Positions 1 through 5,947 of a stretch of 5,966 nt of DNA are shown in pieces. A program made the position numbers and the translations under genes. Position 1 is the first letter of the stretch. Every line of letters begins with the position of its first letter. This DNA is from Desulfuromonadales bacterium. Its GTDB lineage: Bacteria; Desulfobacterota; Desulfuromonadia; Desulfuromonadales; JACZKF01. The stretch spans positions 1-5,966 of the forward strand of contig JACZKF010000376.1 of the NCBI GenBank assembly GCA_014860175.1, read 5' to 3'. Under the pieces are notes generated by a model, which worked only from the letters and a program-made list of their open reading frames with translations, had not been told where the DNA came from and made no database searches.

Positions 1-611
1 GGGCGGGAGGCGGGGAGGGGTTTGCCGTCGGCGCCGACCTCGGCTCCCTGCCGGAGATTTCCCGACTGTTCCGGGAATGCGATGCGGCATTCCTGCAGCG
101 CACCGGGAAGGCCGAACTGGACATTCTCGTCAACAACGCCGGGATCGGGCTGGTCGGGACGGTCGATCAGACGACGGAAGAGATGTTCGACCGTCAGTTC
201 GACATCAACGTCAAGGGGCTCTTTTTCGTCACCCAGAACGCCGCCCCCCGGCTCCGCCCCGGCGGCAGGATCGTTAACCTCTCTTCCCTGGTGGCGTTGC
301 GCGCCTATCCCGATTGCGCCGCCTACGCGGCGACCAAGGGGGCGGTCAACAGCCTGACCATGGCCTTCGCCTCCCAGTTCGGCAACCGGGGGATCACCGT
401 CAACGCCGTCGCCCCCGGCATGACGGCGACCGATTTCGTCGCCTCCTACATGGGGGACGAAAACTACGTCCAACTGGTCAAATCGACTACGGCCCTCGGT
501 CGGATCGGCGCCTCGGAAGACATCGCCGGCGTCGTGGCCGCCCTCGTCTCGCGCGATTCCGGCTGGGTCACCGGGCAGACGATCTACGCCACGGGAGGGA
601 TGCAGCTGTGA
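1..611 (+). CDS. Short-chain dehydrogenase/reductase (SDR-1), 5' end cut off by the window
   Basis: This is the C-terminal 202 residues of a classical SDR, an NAD(P)-dependent cytoplasmic oxidoreductase that interconverts alcohols and ketones. The frame is open from base 3 to the TGA at 609-611. Seen: a D-L pair near the left edge (bases 36-41), the place of the conserved Asp that binds the adenine ring; the NNAG motif (132-143); the catalytic Ser (codon 285-287, in N-L-S-S); and Tyr (324-326) and Lys (336-338) in Y-A-A-T-K. The Ser-to-Tyr spacing of 13 matches FabG-type enzymes. The end, G-R-I-G-x-x-E-D-I followed by V-T-G-Q and a terminal T-G-G, is also standard. About 45-50 residues carrying the glycine-rich cofactor loop lie outside the window, so cofactor preference cannot be read. 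An internal ATG at 183 is not the start, because NNAG lies upstream of it. It leads the visible operon. The substrate is unknown; a ketoreductase or secondary alcohol dehydrogenase is likely. Confidence 0.93.
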   Translation, partial: AGGGEGFAVGADLGSLPEISRLFRECDAAFLQRTGKAELDILVNNAGIGLVGTVDQTTEEMFDRQFDINVKGLFFVTQNAAPRLRPGGRIVNLSSLVALRAYPDCAAYAATKGAVNSLTMAFASQFGNRGITVNAVAPGMTATDFVASYMGDENYVQLVKSTTALGRIGASEDIAGVVAALVSRDSGWVTGQTIYATGGMQL

Positions 612-617
612 GCTGTG
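604..617 (+). repeat. 7-bp tandem repeat (AGCTGTG x2) across the SDR-1 stop codon
   Basis: AGCTGTG occurs at 604-610 and again directly at 611-617. The TGA stop uses the last two bases of the first copy and the first base of the second. A repeat this short can arise by chance or by replication slippage. No function is assigned. Confidence 0.5.
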
Positions 618-636
618 CCAACCGGGGGAGTCCCTC
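613..636 (+). repeat. Shared intergenic motif, copy A (after SDR-1)
   Basis: The bases read CTGTG (613-617), two variable bases, AACCGGGG (620-627), a 3-base insert GAG, then TCCCTC (631-636). The same blocks in the same order appear in the gap after SDR-2 (3736-3766), there with a 10-base insert. Copy A begins two bases after the SDR-1 stop. It could be a regulatory or RNA-processing element used twice in one operon, or the relic of a duplicated SDR 3' end. The blocks are seen directly; the role is inference. Confidence 0.5.
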
Positions 637-638
637 CC
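626..638 (+). other. Small GC hairpin in the SDR-1/Mo gene gap
   Basis: GGGAG (626-630) pairs with CTCCC (634-638) around a 3-base loop TCC. No run of T follows, so it is not a typical factor-independent terminator. It overlaps copy A of the shared intergenic motif. A tight 3-base loop and 5 pairs make it only modestly stable. The rest of the 612-699 gap shows no convincing -35/-10 or sigma-54 promoter by eye. Confidence 0.35.
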
Positions 639-688
639 ACGCGGTCTCATTGAAGGGGAACAACAGCCGGCATCGTGAAAGATGCATC

Positions 689-693
689 GGAGG
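689..693 (+). promoter_or_regulatory. Ribosome binding site deciding the Mo enzyme start
   Basis: GGAGG lies six bases before the ATG at 700. The in-frame upstream ATG at 682 has only a weak purine stretch before it and would add six residues (M-H-R-R-F-A), so 700 is preferred. Confidence 0.8.
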
Positions 694-699
694 TTCGCC

Positions 700-2910
700 A
701 TGAAGATCGAAACCAGGAAGTCTTTTTGCCGATTCTGCCATGCCAACTGCGCCATCGAGGTGGACGTGGCCGACAACCGGGTCATCGCGGTGCGCGGCGA
801 TGCCAGCAATCCCCTGTTTGGTGGCTACACCTGTTGCAAGGGGCGTCAGCTGCCGGCCCAGACCCACCACGCAAGTAGACTCCTCTCCCCGCGCAAGCGG
901 CTGCCGGACGGCAGCTCTCAGAAAATCTCATCCGAGAAGGCGTTCGATGAGATCGCCGCCACCCTCCGTACCCTCATCCACCGGCACGGACCCCGCGCCA
1001 TCGCCAGCTACAACGGCAGTTATGCTTTCCAGAATTCGACCGCGCTGCCGCTGGCCCGAGCCTTTCACACCGGATTGGGCTCTCCTTCGTACTTCACCAG
1101 CGTGACCATCGACCAGCCGGCCAAGTCTTACATGTGGGCCCGGTTCGGTTCCTGGGGGGGAGGGTGGCATACCTTCCGCGACTCCGACGTGGTCATGCTC
1201 CTGGGGAACAACTGCTTCATTTCCCATTACTCGCCCCCCGGGGGGGTTCCGCCCTTCAACCCGGTGCGTCGTCTGCGTGATGCCCAGGCGCGCGGGCTCA
1301 AGGTCATCTGCGTCGATCCCCGCCGGACTGAAGTGGCGCGTGCGGCCGATCTCCACCTCCAGATCCGCCCGGGTGAGGATCCGACGCTGCTCGCGGGGAT
1401 CATCCGCATCATTCTGGAAGAGGGACTGCACGACCGCGAGTTCTGTGCCGAAAACATCCAGAGCCTCGATGCACTGAGAGATGCCGTCGCCGACTTCACG
1501 CCGGAATATGTCGCCCGTCGCTGCGGCGTGCCGATCGCGCAGGTCCTGGCGGCGGCCCGGATGTTCGCCCGCGGGCCGCGCGGGGTCGTATCGTCGGGGA
1601 CGGGTCCGGAACTGGCGCCGCATGGGACATTGACGGAACATTTCATCCTGACGCTCAATGCCATCTGCGGACGCTGCTACCGGCAGGGGGAAGTATCCGC
1701 TATACCCAGGATCTTTCTCCCGCCGGTACCGCGCAAGGCCCAGGTCCATTCGCCAAAGCCCCTCTGGGGGGAAGGCTTTCATCCATCCAGGATTCGCGGA
1801 CTCACTGCTCTTGCGGGAGAGATGCCGACCCCCACCGCCGCCGATGAAATGCTCCTCCCCGGCGCCGGTCAGATCAAGGCCCTTCTCTGTGTCGGCGGCA
1901 ACCCGGTCGTCGCCTGGCCCGATCAGGTCAAAACGCACCGGGCGCTTCGTGCCCTCGACCTTCTGGTCTGCGTCGATATTACCCTTTCGGCAACCGCGAA
2001 GCTCGCCGATTACGTTATTGCCCCGCAGGTGTGCCTCGAGCGCGAAGACGCGACCCTCCTGTCCGACTGGTGGTACGAGGAGCCGTATGCTTTTTACACT
2101 GAGGCCATGGTCACCCCGGCCGGTGATGTGGTCAACGAGTGGGAGTTTTTCTGGGAGCTGGCCAGACGCCTCGATATTCCTCTCGACCTTCCTGGGGGCC
2201 GGCTTCCTTTGGACAAAAAGCCGACGACCTTCCAGGTGCTCGAAATGATCACGGCCGGCGCGCGGATACCGCTGGCGGAAATCCGGGCGGCCACCCGTGC
2301 GGGGGGGCGCATCTTCGAAGGCGCCGAAGTGATCGTCCAGGCAGCCGATCCGGAAAACCGGGGGCGTTTCCACCTCGCTCCCTCGGGCGTTGCCGACGAG
2401 ATTCGAACCCTGAGGGGGGACACAGCGGCGGAGGGTGGCGGCGCCGATGCGTCCGGCCGGTCCTACACCCACCTGCTGGTGTCGCGTCGAACCGGGCATT
2501 TCTTCAACTCCTCCGGCCACCATATCGAGGCGCTGCGCCGCAAAGGCGCCATCAATTACGCCCATCTTCATCCGGACGATCTGCAGGCGCTGCGCATCGA
2601 ATCGGACGGCCTCATAGAAATCGAGGCGGAGAACGCCTGCATCGTCGGCGTCGCCCTCGCCGATCGGACGGTGAAGCCGGGCGTCGTCTCCATGGCCCAC
2701 TGCTTTGGCGATGTCGACAGTAACCGGGAGAACGTGCGCGAAAAAGGAAGCAGCACGAACCGACTGGCCATGACGGACAAATATTTCGATCCGATCACCG
2801 GAATGGTGCGCCTGAGCGCCATCCCGGTCAACTTGCGGCCGCTCCCGGACACTAGGGCCTATCAGGATTCCGGGGTAAGAACTGACTGCGGCAGTGCCGT
2901 CCCTGGATAA
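700..2910 (+). CDS. Molybdopterin (Mo/W-bisPGD) oxidoreductase, DMSO reductase superfamily, with 4Fe-4S motif
   Basis: A 736-residue protein of the DMSO reductase/formate dehydrogenase superfamily, which binds Mo or W through two pyranopterin dinucleotides. Seen: a 4Fe-4S motif at Cys10, Cys13, Cys17 and Cys45, with the conserved Lys47-Gly48 after it; a cofactor-binding stretch V-D-P-R-R-T (205-210) then A-D and R-P-G-E-D (216-227); a later C-V-G-G-N-P segment (codons near 1888-1905); L-A-D-Y-V-I-A-P with L-E-R-E-D; and a C-terminal dinucleotide-binding domain from about residue 588. Length matches acetylene hydratase and one-subunit formate dehydrogenases (about 700-750). No twin-arginine signal or membrane segment is seen, so it is probably cytoplasmic. 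Oddities: residues 133-139 read T-S-V-T-I-D-Q where relatives have a Cys, Sec or Ser metal ligand, and His14 takes the place of acetylene hydratase Asp13. No electron-transfer subunit is adjacent. The family is sure; the reaction (hydroxylation, dehydrogenation or hydration of a pathway intermediate) is unknown. Confidence 0.93.
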   Translation: MKIETRKSFCRFCHANCAIEVDVADNRVIAVRGDASNPLFGGYTCCKGRQLPAQTHHASRLLSPRKRLPDGSSQKISSEKAFDEIAATLRTLIHRHGPRAIASYNGSYAFQNSTALPLARAFHTGLGSPSYFTSVTIDQPAKSYMWARFGSWGGGWHTFRDSDVVMLLGNNCFISHYSPPGGVPPFNPVRRLRDAQARGLKVICVDPRRTEVARAADLHLQIRPGEDPTLLAGIIRIILEEGLHDREFCAENIQSLDALRDAVADFTPEYVARRCGVPIAQVLAAARMFARGPRGVVSSGTGPELAPHGTLTEHFILTLNAICGRCYRQGEVSAIPRIFLPPVPRKAQVHSPKPLWGEGFHPSRIRGLTALAGEMPTPTAADEMLLPGAGQIKALLCVGGNPVVAWPDQVKTHRALRALDLLVCVDITLSATAKLADYVIAPQVCLEREDATLLSDWWYEEPYAFYTEAMVTPAGDVVNEWEFFWELARRLDIPLDLPGGRLPLDKKPTTFQVLEMITAGARIPLAEIRAATRAGGRIFEGAEVIVQAADPENRGRFHLAPSGVADEIRTLRGDTAAEGGGADASGRSYTHLLVSRRTGHFFNSSGHHIEALRRKGAINYAHLHPDDLQALRIESDGLIEIEAENACIVGVALADRTVKPGVVSMAHCFGDVDSNRENVREKGSSTNRLAMTDKYFDPITGMVRLSAIPVNLRPLPDTRAYQDSGVRTDCGSAVPG

Positions 2911-2923
2911 CGTGAACAGCGGG

Positions 2924-2929
2924 AAGGAG
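2924..2929 (+). promoter_or_regulatory. Ribosome binding site deciding the SDR-2 start
   Basis: AAGGAG lies six bases before the ATG at 2936. An in-frame ATG at 2894 would add 14 residues with no SDR character and would overlap the end of the Mo gene, so 2936 is preferred. The protein then starts a few residues before its first beta strand (G-K-V-A-I-V), as is normal for SDRs. Confidence 0.85.
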
Positions 2930-2935
2930 AGAAAA

Positions 2936-3727
2936 ATGGCCGGTATTTCGGGGAAGGTCGCCATCGTCCTGGGCGCGACCGGCGGTATGGGGCAGGTGAT
3001 TGCCCGGCGGTTCGCCCGCGAAGGGGCGAGGGTGATGGTATCGGGCCGCAACCTCGAGGTGCTGCGGACCCTCGCCGGCGAAGTCGGTGGAGAATATGTG
3101 CCGTGCGACATCGGTAAGCAGGCGGATGTTGACCATCTGGTGTCGACTACCGTCAGCCGTTTCGGCAGGGTCGATGTGGCGGTCAACGCCTCCGGCTACG
3201 GGCTGCTGAAGCCGTTTCTCGATACGACCCGTGAAGAGTTGGAGGAGATGGCCGCGATACAGTTCATCGGCCCCTTCCAGTTCATGCAGGCCCTTCTCAA
3301 AGTGATGCCGCGCGGCGGCTCGATCATTCAAATCTCATCGGCGACCGCCACCATCATGTTCGATAGCCATGCGGCTTACATGGGGACCAAGGCGGGCATC
3401 GACCACGTGGTTCGTTGTGTCGCCAACGAGTTCGGGGAGCGCGGCATCCGGGCCAACTCCATATCACCAGGGCTGACGGATACGCCGATGGCGGCGCTGG
3501 CTTTCCAGAGCCCGACGGTCGTAGATCTCTTCAAGCGGGAATACCCGCTGGGGAGAATCGGCACCGCCGAGGATATTGCCGAGGCTGCTGTGTGGCTGGC
3601 TTCGGACGCCTGTTTCGTCACCGGCCAGAACCTGCAGGTGAACGGCGGCCTGACCCTGCGCCGCAATCCGCGCCTCAGCGAAATCCTGCCGCTGCTCGGA
3701 TCTGCCAGCGTGGAGGAGACGGGGTAA
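2936..3727 (+). CDS. Short-chain dehydrogenase/reductase (SDR-2), complete
   Basis: A 263-residue classical SDR, an NAD(P)-dependent alcohol/ketone oxidoreductase of the cytoplasm. Seen: the glycine-rich cofactor loop G-A-T-G-G-M-G (13-19); S-G-R-N after the second strand (36-39), where Arg38 hints at NADP but does not prove it; D58 for the adenine ring; N-A-S-G (84-87) in place of the usual NNAG; catalytic Ser135, Tyr148 and Lys152 (Y-M-G-T-K); the S-P-G-L-T-D-T-P segment (177-184); and V-T-G-Q with N-G-G (228-238). After the last strand it carries about 25 extra residues (L-R-R-N-P-R-L-S...), longer than the usual C-terminus. It starts 25 nt after the Mo gene stop, so the two are very likely co-transcribed. 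It is clearly diverged from SDR-1, which suggests a different alcohol or stereoisomer in the same pathway. The substrate cannot be read from the sequence. Confidence 0.95.
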   Translation: MAGISGKVAIVLGATGGMGQVIARRFAREGARVMVSGRNLEVLRTLAGEVGGEYVPCDIGKQADVDHLVSTTVSRFGRVDVAVNASGYGLLKPFLDTTREELEEMAAIQFIGPFQFMQALLKVMPRGGSIIQISSATATIMFDSHAAYMGTKAGIDHVVRCVANEFGERGIRANSISPGLTDTPMAALAFQSPTVVDLFKREYPLGRIGTAEDIAEAAVWLASDACFVTGQNLQVNGGLTLRRNPRLSEILPLLGSASVEETG

Positions 3728-3735
3728 CCCCTGAC

Positions 3736-3766
3736 CTGTGTAAACCGGGGCCGGAGACGGTCCCTC
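3736..3766 (+). repeat. Shared intergenic motif, copy B (after SDR-2)
   Basis: The bases read CTGTG (3736-3740), TA, AACCGGGG (3743-3750), a 10-base insert, then TCCCTC (3761-3766). Nineteen bases in three blocks match copy A at 613-636 in order. It begins nine bases after the SDR-2 stop and ends 13 bases before the OYE start. Confidence 0.5.
3747..3764 (+). other. Hairpin with GAGA tetraloop upstream of the OYE gene
   Basis: GGGGCCG (3747-3753) pairs with CGGTCCC (3758-3764) through seven pairs, one of them G-T (G-U in RNA), around a GAGA loop (3754-3757) of the stable GNRA class. The stem consists of bases shared with copy A plus the insert unique to copy B. No T run follows, so it is unlikely to be a factor-independent terminator. 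It ends 15 bases before the OYE ATG and close to its weak ribosome binding site. It could affect mRNA stability, processing or OYE translation; that is inference. Confidence 0.5.
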
Positions 3767-3779
3767 AATGGGATGAAAT

Positions 3780-4904
3780 ATGAGATCGCTATTCGAAAGA
3801 TGCCGCATCAACGGCATGGAACTGCGCAACCGGCTGGTCCGGTCGGCCACCTGGGAAGGGATGTGCGACGAGGCGGGGCGGCCGACGGAACAGCTGGTCG
3901 GTCTCTGCCGGGAACTGGCCGAGGGAGGGGTCGGGCTGATCGTCTCCGGATTCGCCTTCGTGCGGGAGGACGGCAAATCGATGCCGTTCCAGATGGGGAT
4001 CGATCACGACCGGCTCGAAGCCGACTGCCGGCAGATGGTAGCGGCCGTACACGCGGCGGGGGGGAAAATCGCCCTCCAGCTGGCCCATGCCGGCGGGCAG
4101 ACGAAAAGCAAGTACGCGGGGCGCCAGCCGTTCGCCCCGTCGGCGGTGCCGGCCCCGAATTTTCCCGCCGTGCCGGCGCCCCTCAGCACCGCCGAGATCG
4201 CGGCGATCATCACTTCCTTCCAGGAGGGGGCGCGCCGGGCCCGGGACTGGGGGTTCGATGCCGTGCAGTTCCATGGCGGCCACGGCTACCTCATCAGTCA
4301 GTTTGCTTCGCCGCTGACCAACCGGCGGACCGACGGCTACGGCGGCAGCATCGAGAACCGCGCCCGCTTCGTTCTCGAGTTGTACGCGGCGGTACGGGCG
4401 GCGGTCGGCCCCGACTACCCGGTCATGGTGAAGATGAATATTGCCGACCATCTCGACGGAGGCCTCGAACCGGCGGACGGGCTGTTCATCGCCCAGGCGC
4501 TGGCTGCCGCCGGCATCGACGCCATCGAAGTGTCGGCTGGCACCATGGTGTCGGGGGAGAAGACGCCGACCCGGAAGCGTATCTCCAGCCCGGACCAGGA
4601 GGCGTATCACCTCGACCTGGCGCGCCTGGTCAAGCAGGCGGTGAACTGTCCGGTCATCGTCGTCGGGGGTTTTCGCTCCCTCGAGATGGCCGAGAAAGCG
4701 GTGCGCGACGACCGGATCGACCTGGTCGCCCTGTCGCGACCCCTGGTGCGGGAGCCGCATCTGCCGCGCCGCTGGCAGCTGGGGGACGGCCGGCCGGCGA
4801 CCTGCATCTCCTGCAACGGCTGCCTGCTCCCCGGCCTGGAGGGGGGCGGCATCTGCTGCATCCTCGATCGCTCAGAAACCAACGCTCTGGGAGGAAATAG
4901 ATGA
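3780..4904 (+). CDS. OYE-type NADH:flavin oxidoreductase (FMN, TIM barrel) with C-terminal cysteine cluster
   Basis: A 374-residue member of the Old Yellow Enzyme family. These FMN TIM-barrel enzymes reduce C=C bonds next to carbonyls, or in some pathways introduce them. Seen: N-terminal barrel strand N-R-L-V-R-S-A-T (17-24); Q-L-A-H-A-G (100-105); the active-site run H-G-G-H-G-Y-L (165-171), with His165, His168 and Tyr170 matching YqjM His164, His167 and Tyr169; then S-P-L-T-N-R-R-T-D and Y-G-G-S-I-E-N-R (177-194); and the FMN-phosphate segments G-G-F (296-298) and L-S-R-P-L (318-322). Near the end is Cys342-x2-Cys345-x2-Cys348-x10-Cys359 (or Cys360), like the 4Fe-4S site of 2,4-dienoyl-CoA reductase and trimethylamine dehydrogenase, but the FAD/NAD(P) domains of those enzymes (about 640-730 residues) are absent. 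A stop at 3774-3776 rules out a longer start. The ribosome binding site is weak (GGGATGA, 3770-3776). The end overlaps the next start by ATGA, suggesting coupled translation. An enone reductase or ketone desaturase is likely. Confidence 0.93.
   Translation: MRSLFERCRINGMELRNRLVRSATWEGMCDEAGRPTEQLVGLCRELAEGGVGLIVSGFAFVREDGKSMPFQMGIDHDRLEADCRQMVAAVHAAGGKIALQLAHAGGQTKSKYAGRQPFAPSAVPAPNFPAVPAPLSTAEIAAIITSFQEGARRARDWGFDAVQFHGGHGYLISQFASPLTNRRTDGYGGSIENRARFVLELYAAVRAAVGPDYPVMVKMNIADHLDGGLEPADGLFIAQALAAAGIDAIEVSAGTMVSGEKTPTRKRISSPDQEAYHLDLARLVKQAVNCPVIVVGGFRSLEMAEKAVRDDRIDLVALSRPLVREPHLPRRWQLGDGRPATCISCNGCLLPGLEGGGICCILDRSETNALGGNR
4889..4894 (+). promoter_or_regulatory. Ribosome binding site for the zinc ADH, inside the OYE 3' end
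   Basis: GGGAGG lies six bases before the ATG at 4901 and within the last codons of the OYE gene. Together with the ATGA overlap (4901-4904) it fixes the ADH start and points to matched translation of the two enzymes. Confidence 0.85.
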
Positions 4905-5947
4905 AAGCACTGCAGCTGGTCGCCTGGCAACAAGAGCCGGAACTGCGCGAAGTTCCGGTGCCGGAGCCCGGCCCCGGGCAGGTTCTGATCAAGGTCGGCG
5001 GCGCCGGCGCCTGCCACTCCGACCTGCACGTCATGGAATGGCCGGCGGGGACGCTCCCCTACCAGGTGCCGTTCACCCTCGGGCACGAGAACGCCGGCTG
5101 GGTGGAGAAAACTGGCTTCGGCGTGGAAGGCTTTGCCGTCGGCGATCCGGTCGCCGTCTACGGACCCTGGGGGTGCGGTTACTGCTATGCCTGCAGCCAG
5201 GGGATCGAGGTCCACTGCGAGAATGCGGCGAAGGTGAACGGCGGTGCCGCCGGCTGCGGTCTGGGGCTGGATGGCGGCATGGCCGAGTATATGCTCGTCC
5301 CTTCCCCCCGGTTTCTCGTACCGCTCGGAAGCCTAGCGCCGGAAGAGGCGGCGCCGCTCACCGACGCGGCCCTCACCCCCTATCATGCCATCAAGCGCTC
5401 CCTGCCGCTTCTCACCCCCCGGGCGAGCGCTGTGGTCATCGGCGTCGGCGGCCTCGGCCACCTGGCCATCCAGATCCTGCGGGCGCTCACCAGCGCCCGG
5501 ATCATCGCCGTCGACATCTCCGAGGAGAAGTTGAAGCTGGCCGCCGAGGTCGGTGCCGATGCGACGGTGCTTTCCGACGCCGAGGCCGCCGCCAAAGTCG
5601 CCGAACTGACCCGTGGGCAGGGGGCGGAACTCGTCCTCGATCTGGTCGGCCTCGATACGACCCTGGCGATGGCGGCCAAGATGGCCCGCAAAATGGGGCA
5701 CCTGACCGTCGTCGGCATGGCCGGCGGCACCTTGCCCTACAACTTCTTCGCCGTCCCGGCCGAATGCGCCGTCGTGACCCCCTACTGGGGCTCGCTGCCG
5801 GAACTGGTCGAGGTCGTCGCCCTGGCGGAGCGTGGCCAGATCCGCAGCCACAACGCCTACTATCCGCTCGAGCGGGCGCACGAGGCCTACCGCGACCTGC
5901 GCGCCGGGACCCTGGCGGGGAGAGCGGTCATCGTACCGAACCGATAA
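4901..5947 (+). CDS. Zinc-dependent alcohol dehydrogenase, R. ruber ADH-A-like (medium-chain, NAD)
   Basis: A 348-residue medium-chain dehydrogenase that oxidises an alcohol to an aldehyde or ketone, or the reverse. Seen: catalytic zinc ligands Cys38, His62 and Asp154, with Glu63 in G-H-E; the Asp in P-L-T-D-A-A-L-T-P-Y-H-A replaces the third-ligand Cys of many ADHs. The structural zinc site is Cys92, Cys95, Cys98 and Cys106, after Y-G-P-W-G. The Rossmann motif is G-V-G-G-L-G (181-186), followed by Asp205 (A-V-D), which points to NAD rather than NADP. These features and the stretch V-V-T-P-Y-W-G (291-297) match Rhodococcus ruber ADH-A (about 345 residues, secondary alcohols, ketones) as recalled, so a secondary alcohol substrate is likely. 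It is the last gene in the window; only 19 bases follow the TAA at 5945-5947 and no terminator is seen there. Its overlap with the OYE gene suggests the two act on the same intermediate, for instance a ketone and its alcohol. Confidence 0.95.
   Translation: MKALQLVAWQQEPELREVPVPEPGPGQVLIKVGGAGACHSDLHVMEWPAGTLPYQVPFTLGHENAGWVEKTGFGVEGFAVGDPVAVYGPWGCGYCYACSQGIEVHCENAAKVNGGAAGCGLGLDGGMAEYMLVPSPRFLVPLGSLAPEEAAPLTDAALTPYHAIKRSLPLLTPRASAVVIGVGGLGHLAIQILRALTSARIIAVDISEEKLKLAAEVGADATVLSDAEAAAKVAELTRGQGAELVLDLVGLDTTLAMAAKMARKMGHLTVVGMAGGTLPYNFFAVPAECAVVTPYWGSLPELVEVVALAERGQIRSHNAYYPLERAHEAYRDLRAGTLAGRAVIVPNR

Noticed and set aside
622..640. Factor-independent terminator after SDR-1
   Set aside because: A small hairpin exists, but no T run follows it and the next gene is in the same direction.
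650..680. Possible promoter before the Mo gene (TTGAAG at 650-655)
   Set aside because: No acceptable -10 hexamer lies 16-18 bases downstream and no sigma-54 element is seen; read-through from SDR-1 is simpler.
682..699. Upstream ATG for the Mo enzyme
   Set aside because: It lacks a good ribosome binding site, while the ATG at 700 has GGAGG at the best spacing.
700..2910. Naming the Mo enzyme as acetylene hydratase or formate dehydrogenase
   Set aside because: It lacks acetylene hydratase Asp13 and Cys141 counterparts and the Cys/Sec ligand of formate dehydrogenase; only the superfamily can be supported.
928..3186. A 752-codon open frame on the minus strand, opposite the Mo gene and the start of SDR-2
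   Set aside because: It spans two clear + strand genes and their gap, is rich in Arg, Gly and Pro with no recognisable domain, and is what high-GC codon use produces on the opposite strand.
3789..4760. A 323-codon minus-strand open frame opposite the OYE gene
   Set aside because: No domain is recognisable and it lies wholly within a well-supported + strand gene; it is a high-GC shadow.
3773..4900. A 375-codon + strand frame starting seven bases before the OYE gene, in another reading frame
   Set aside because: The translation is Arg/Gly/Pro-rich and shows no motif, while the OYE frame over the same bases carries the full set of family motifs.
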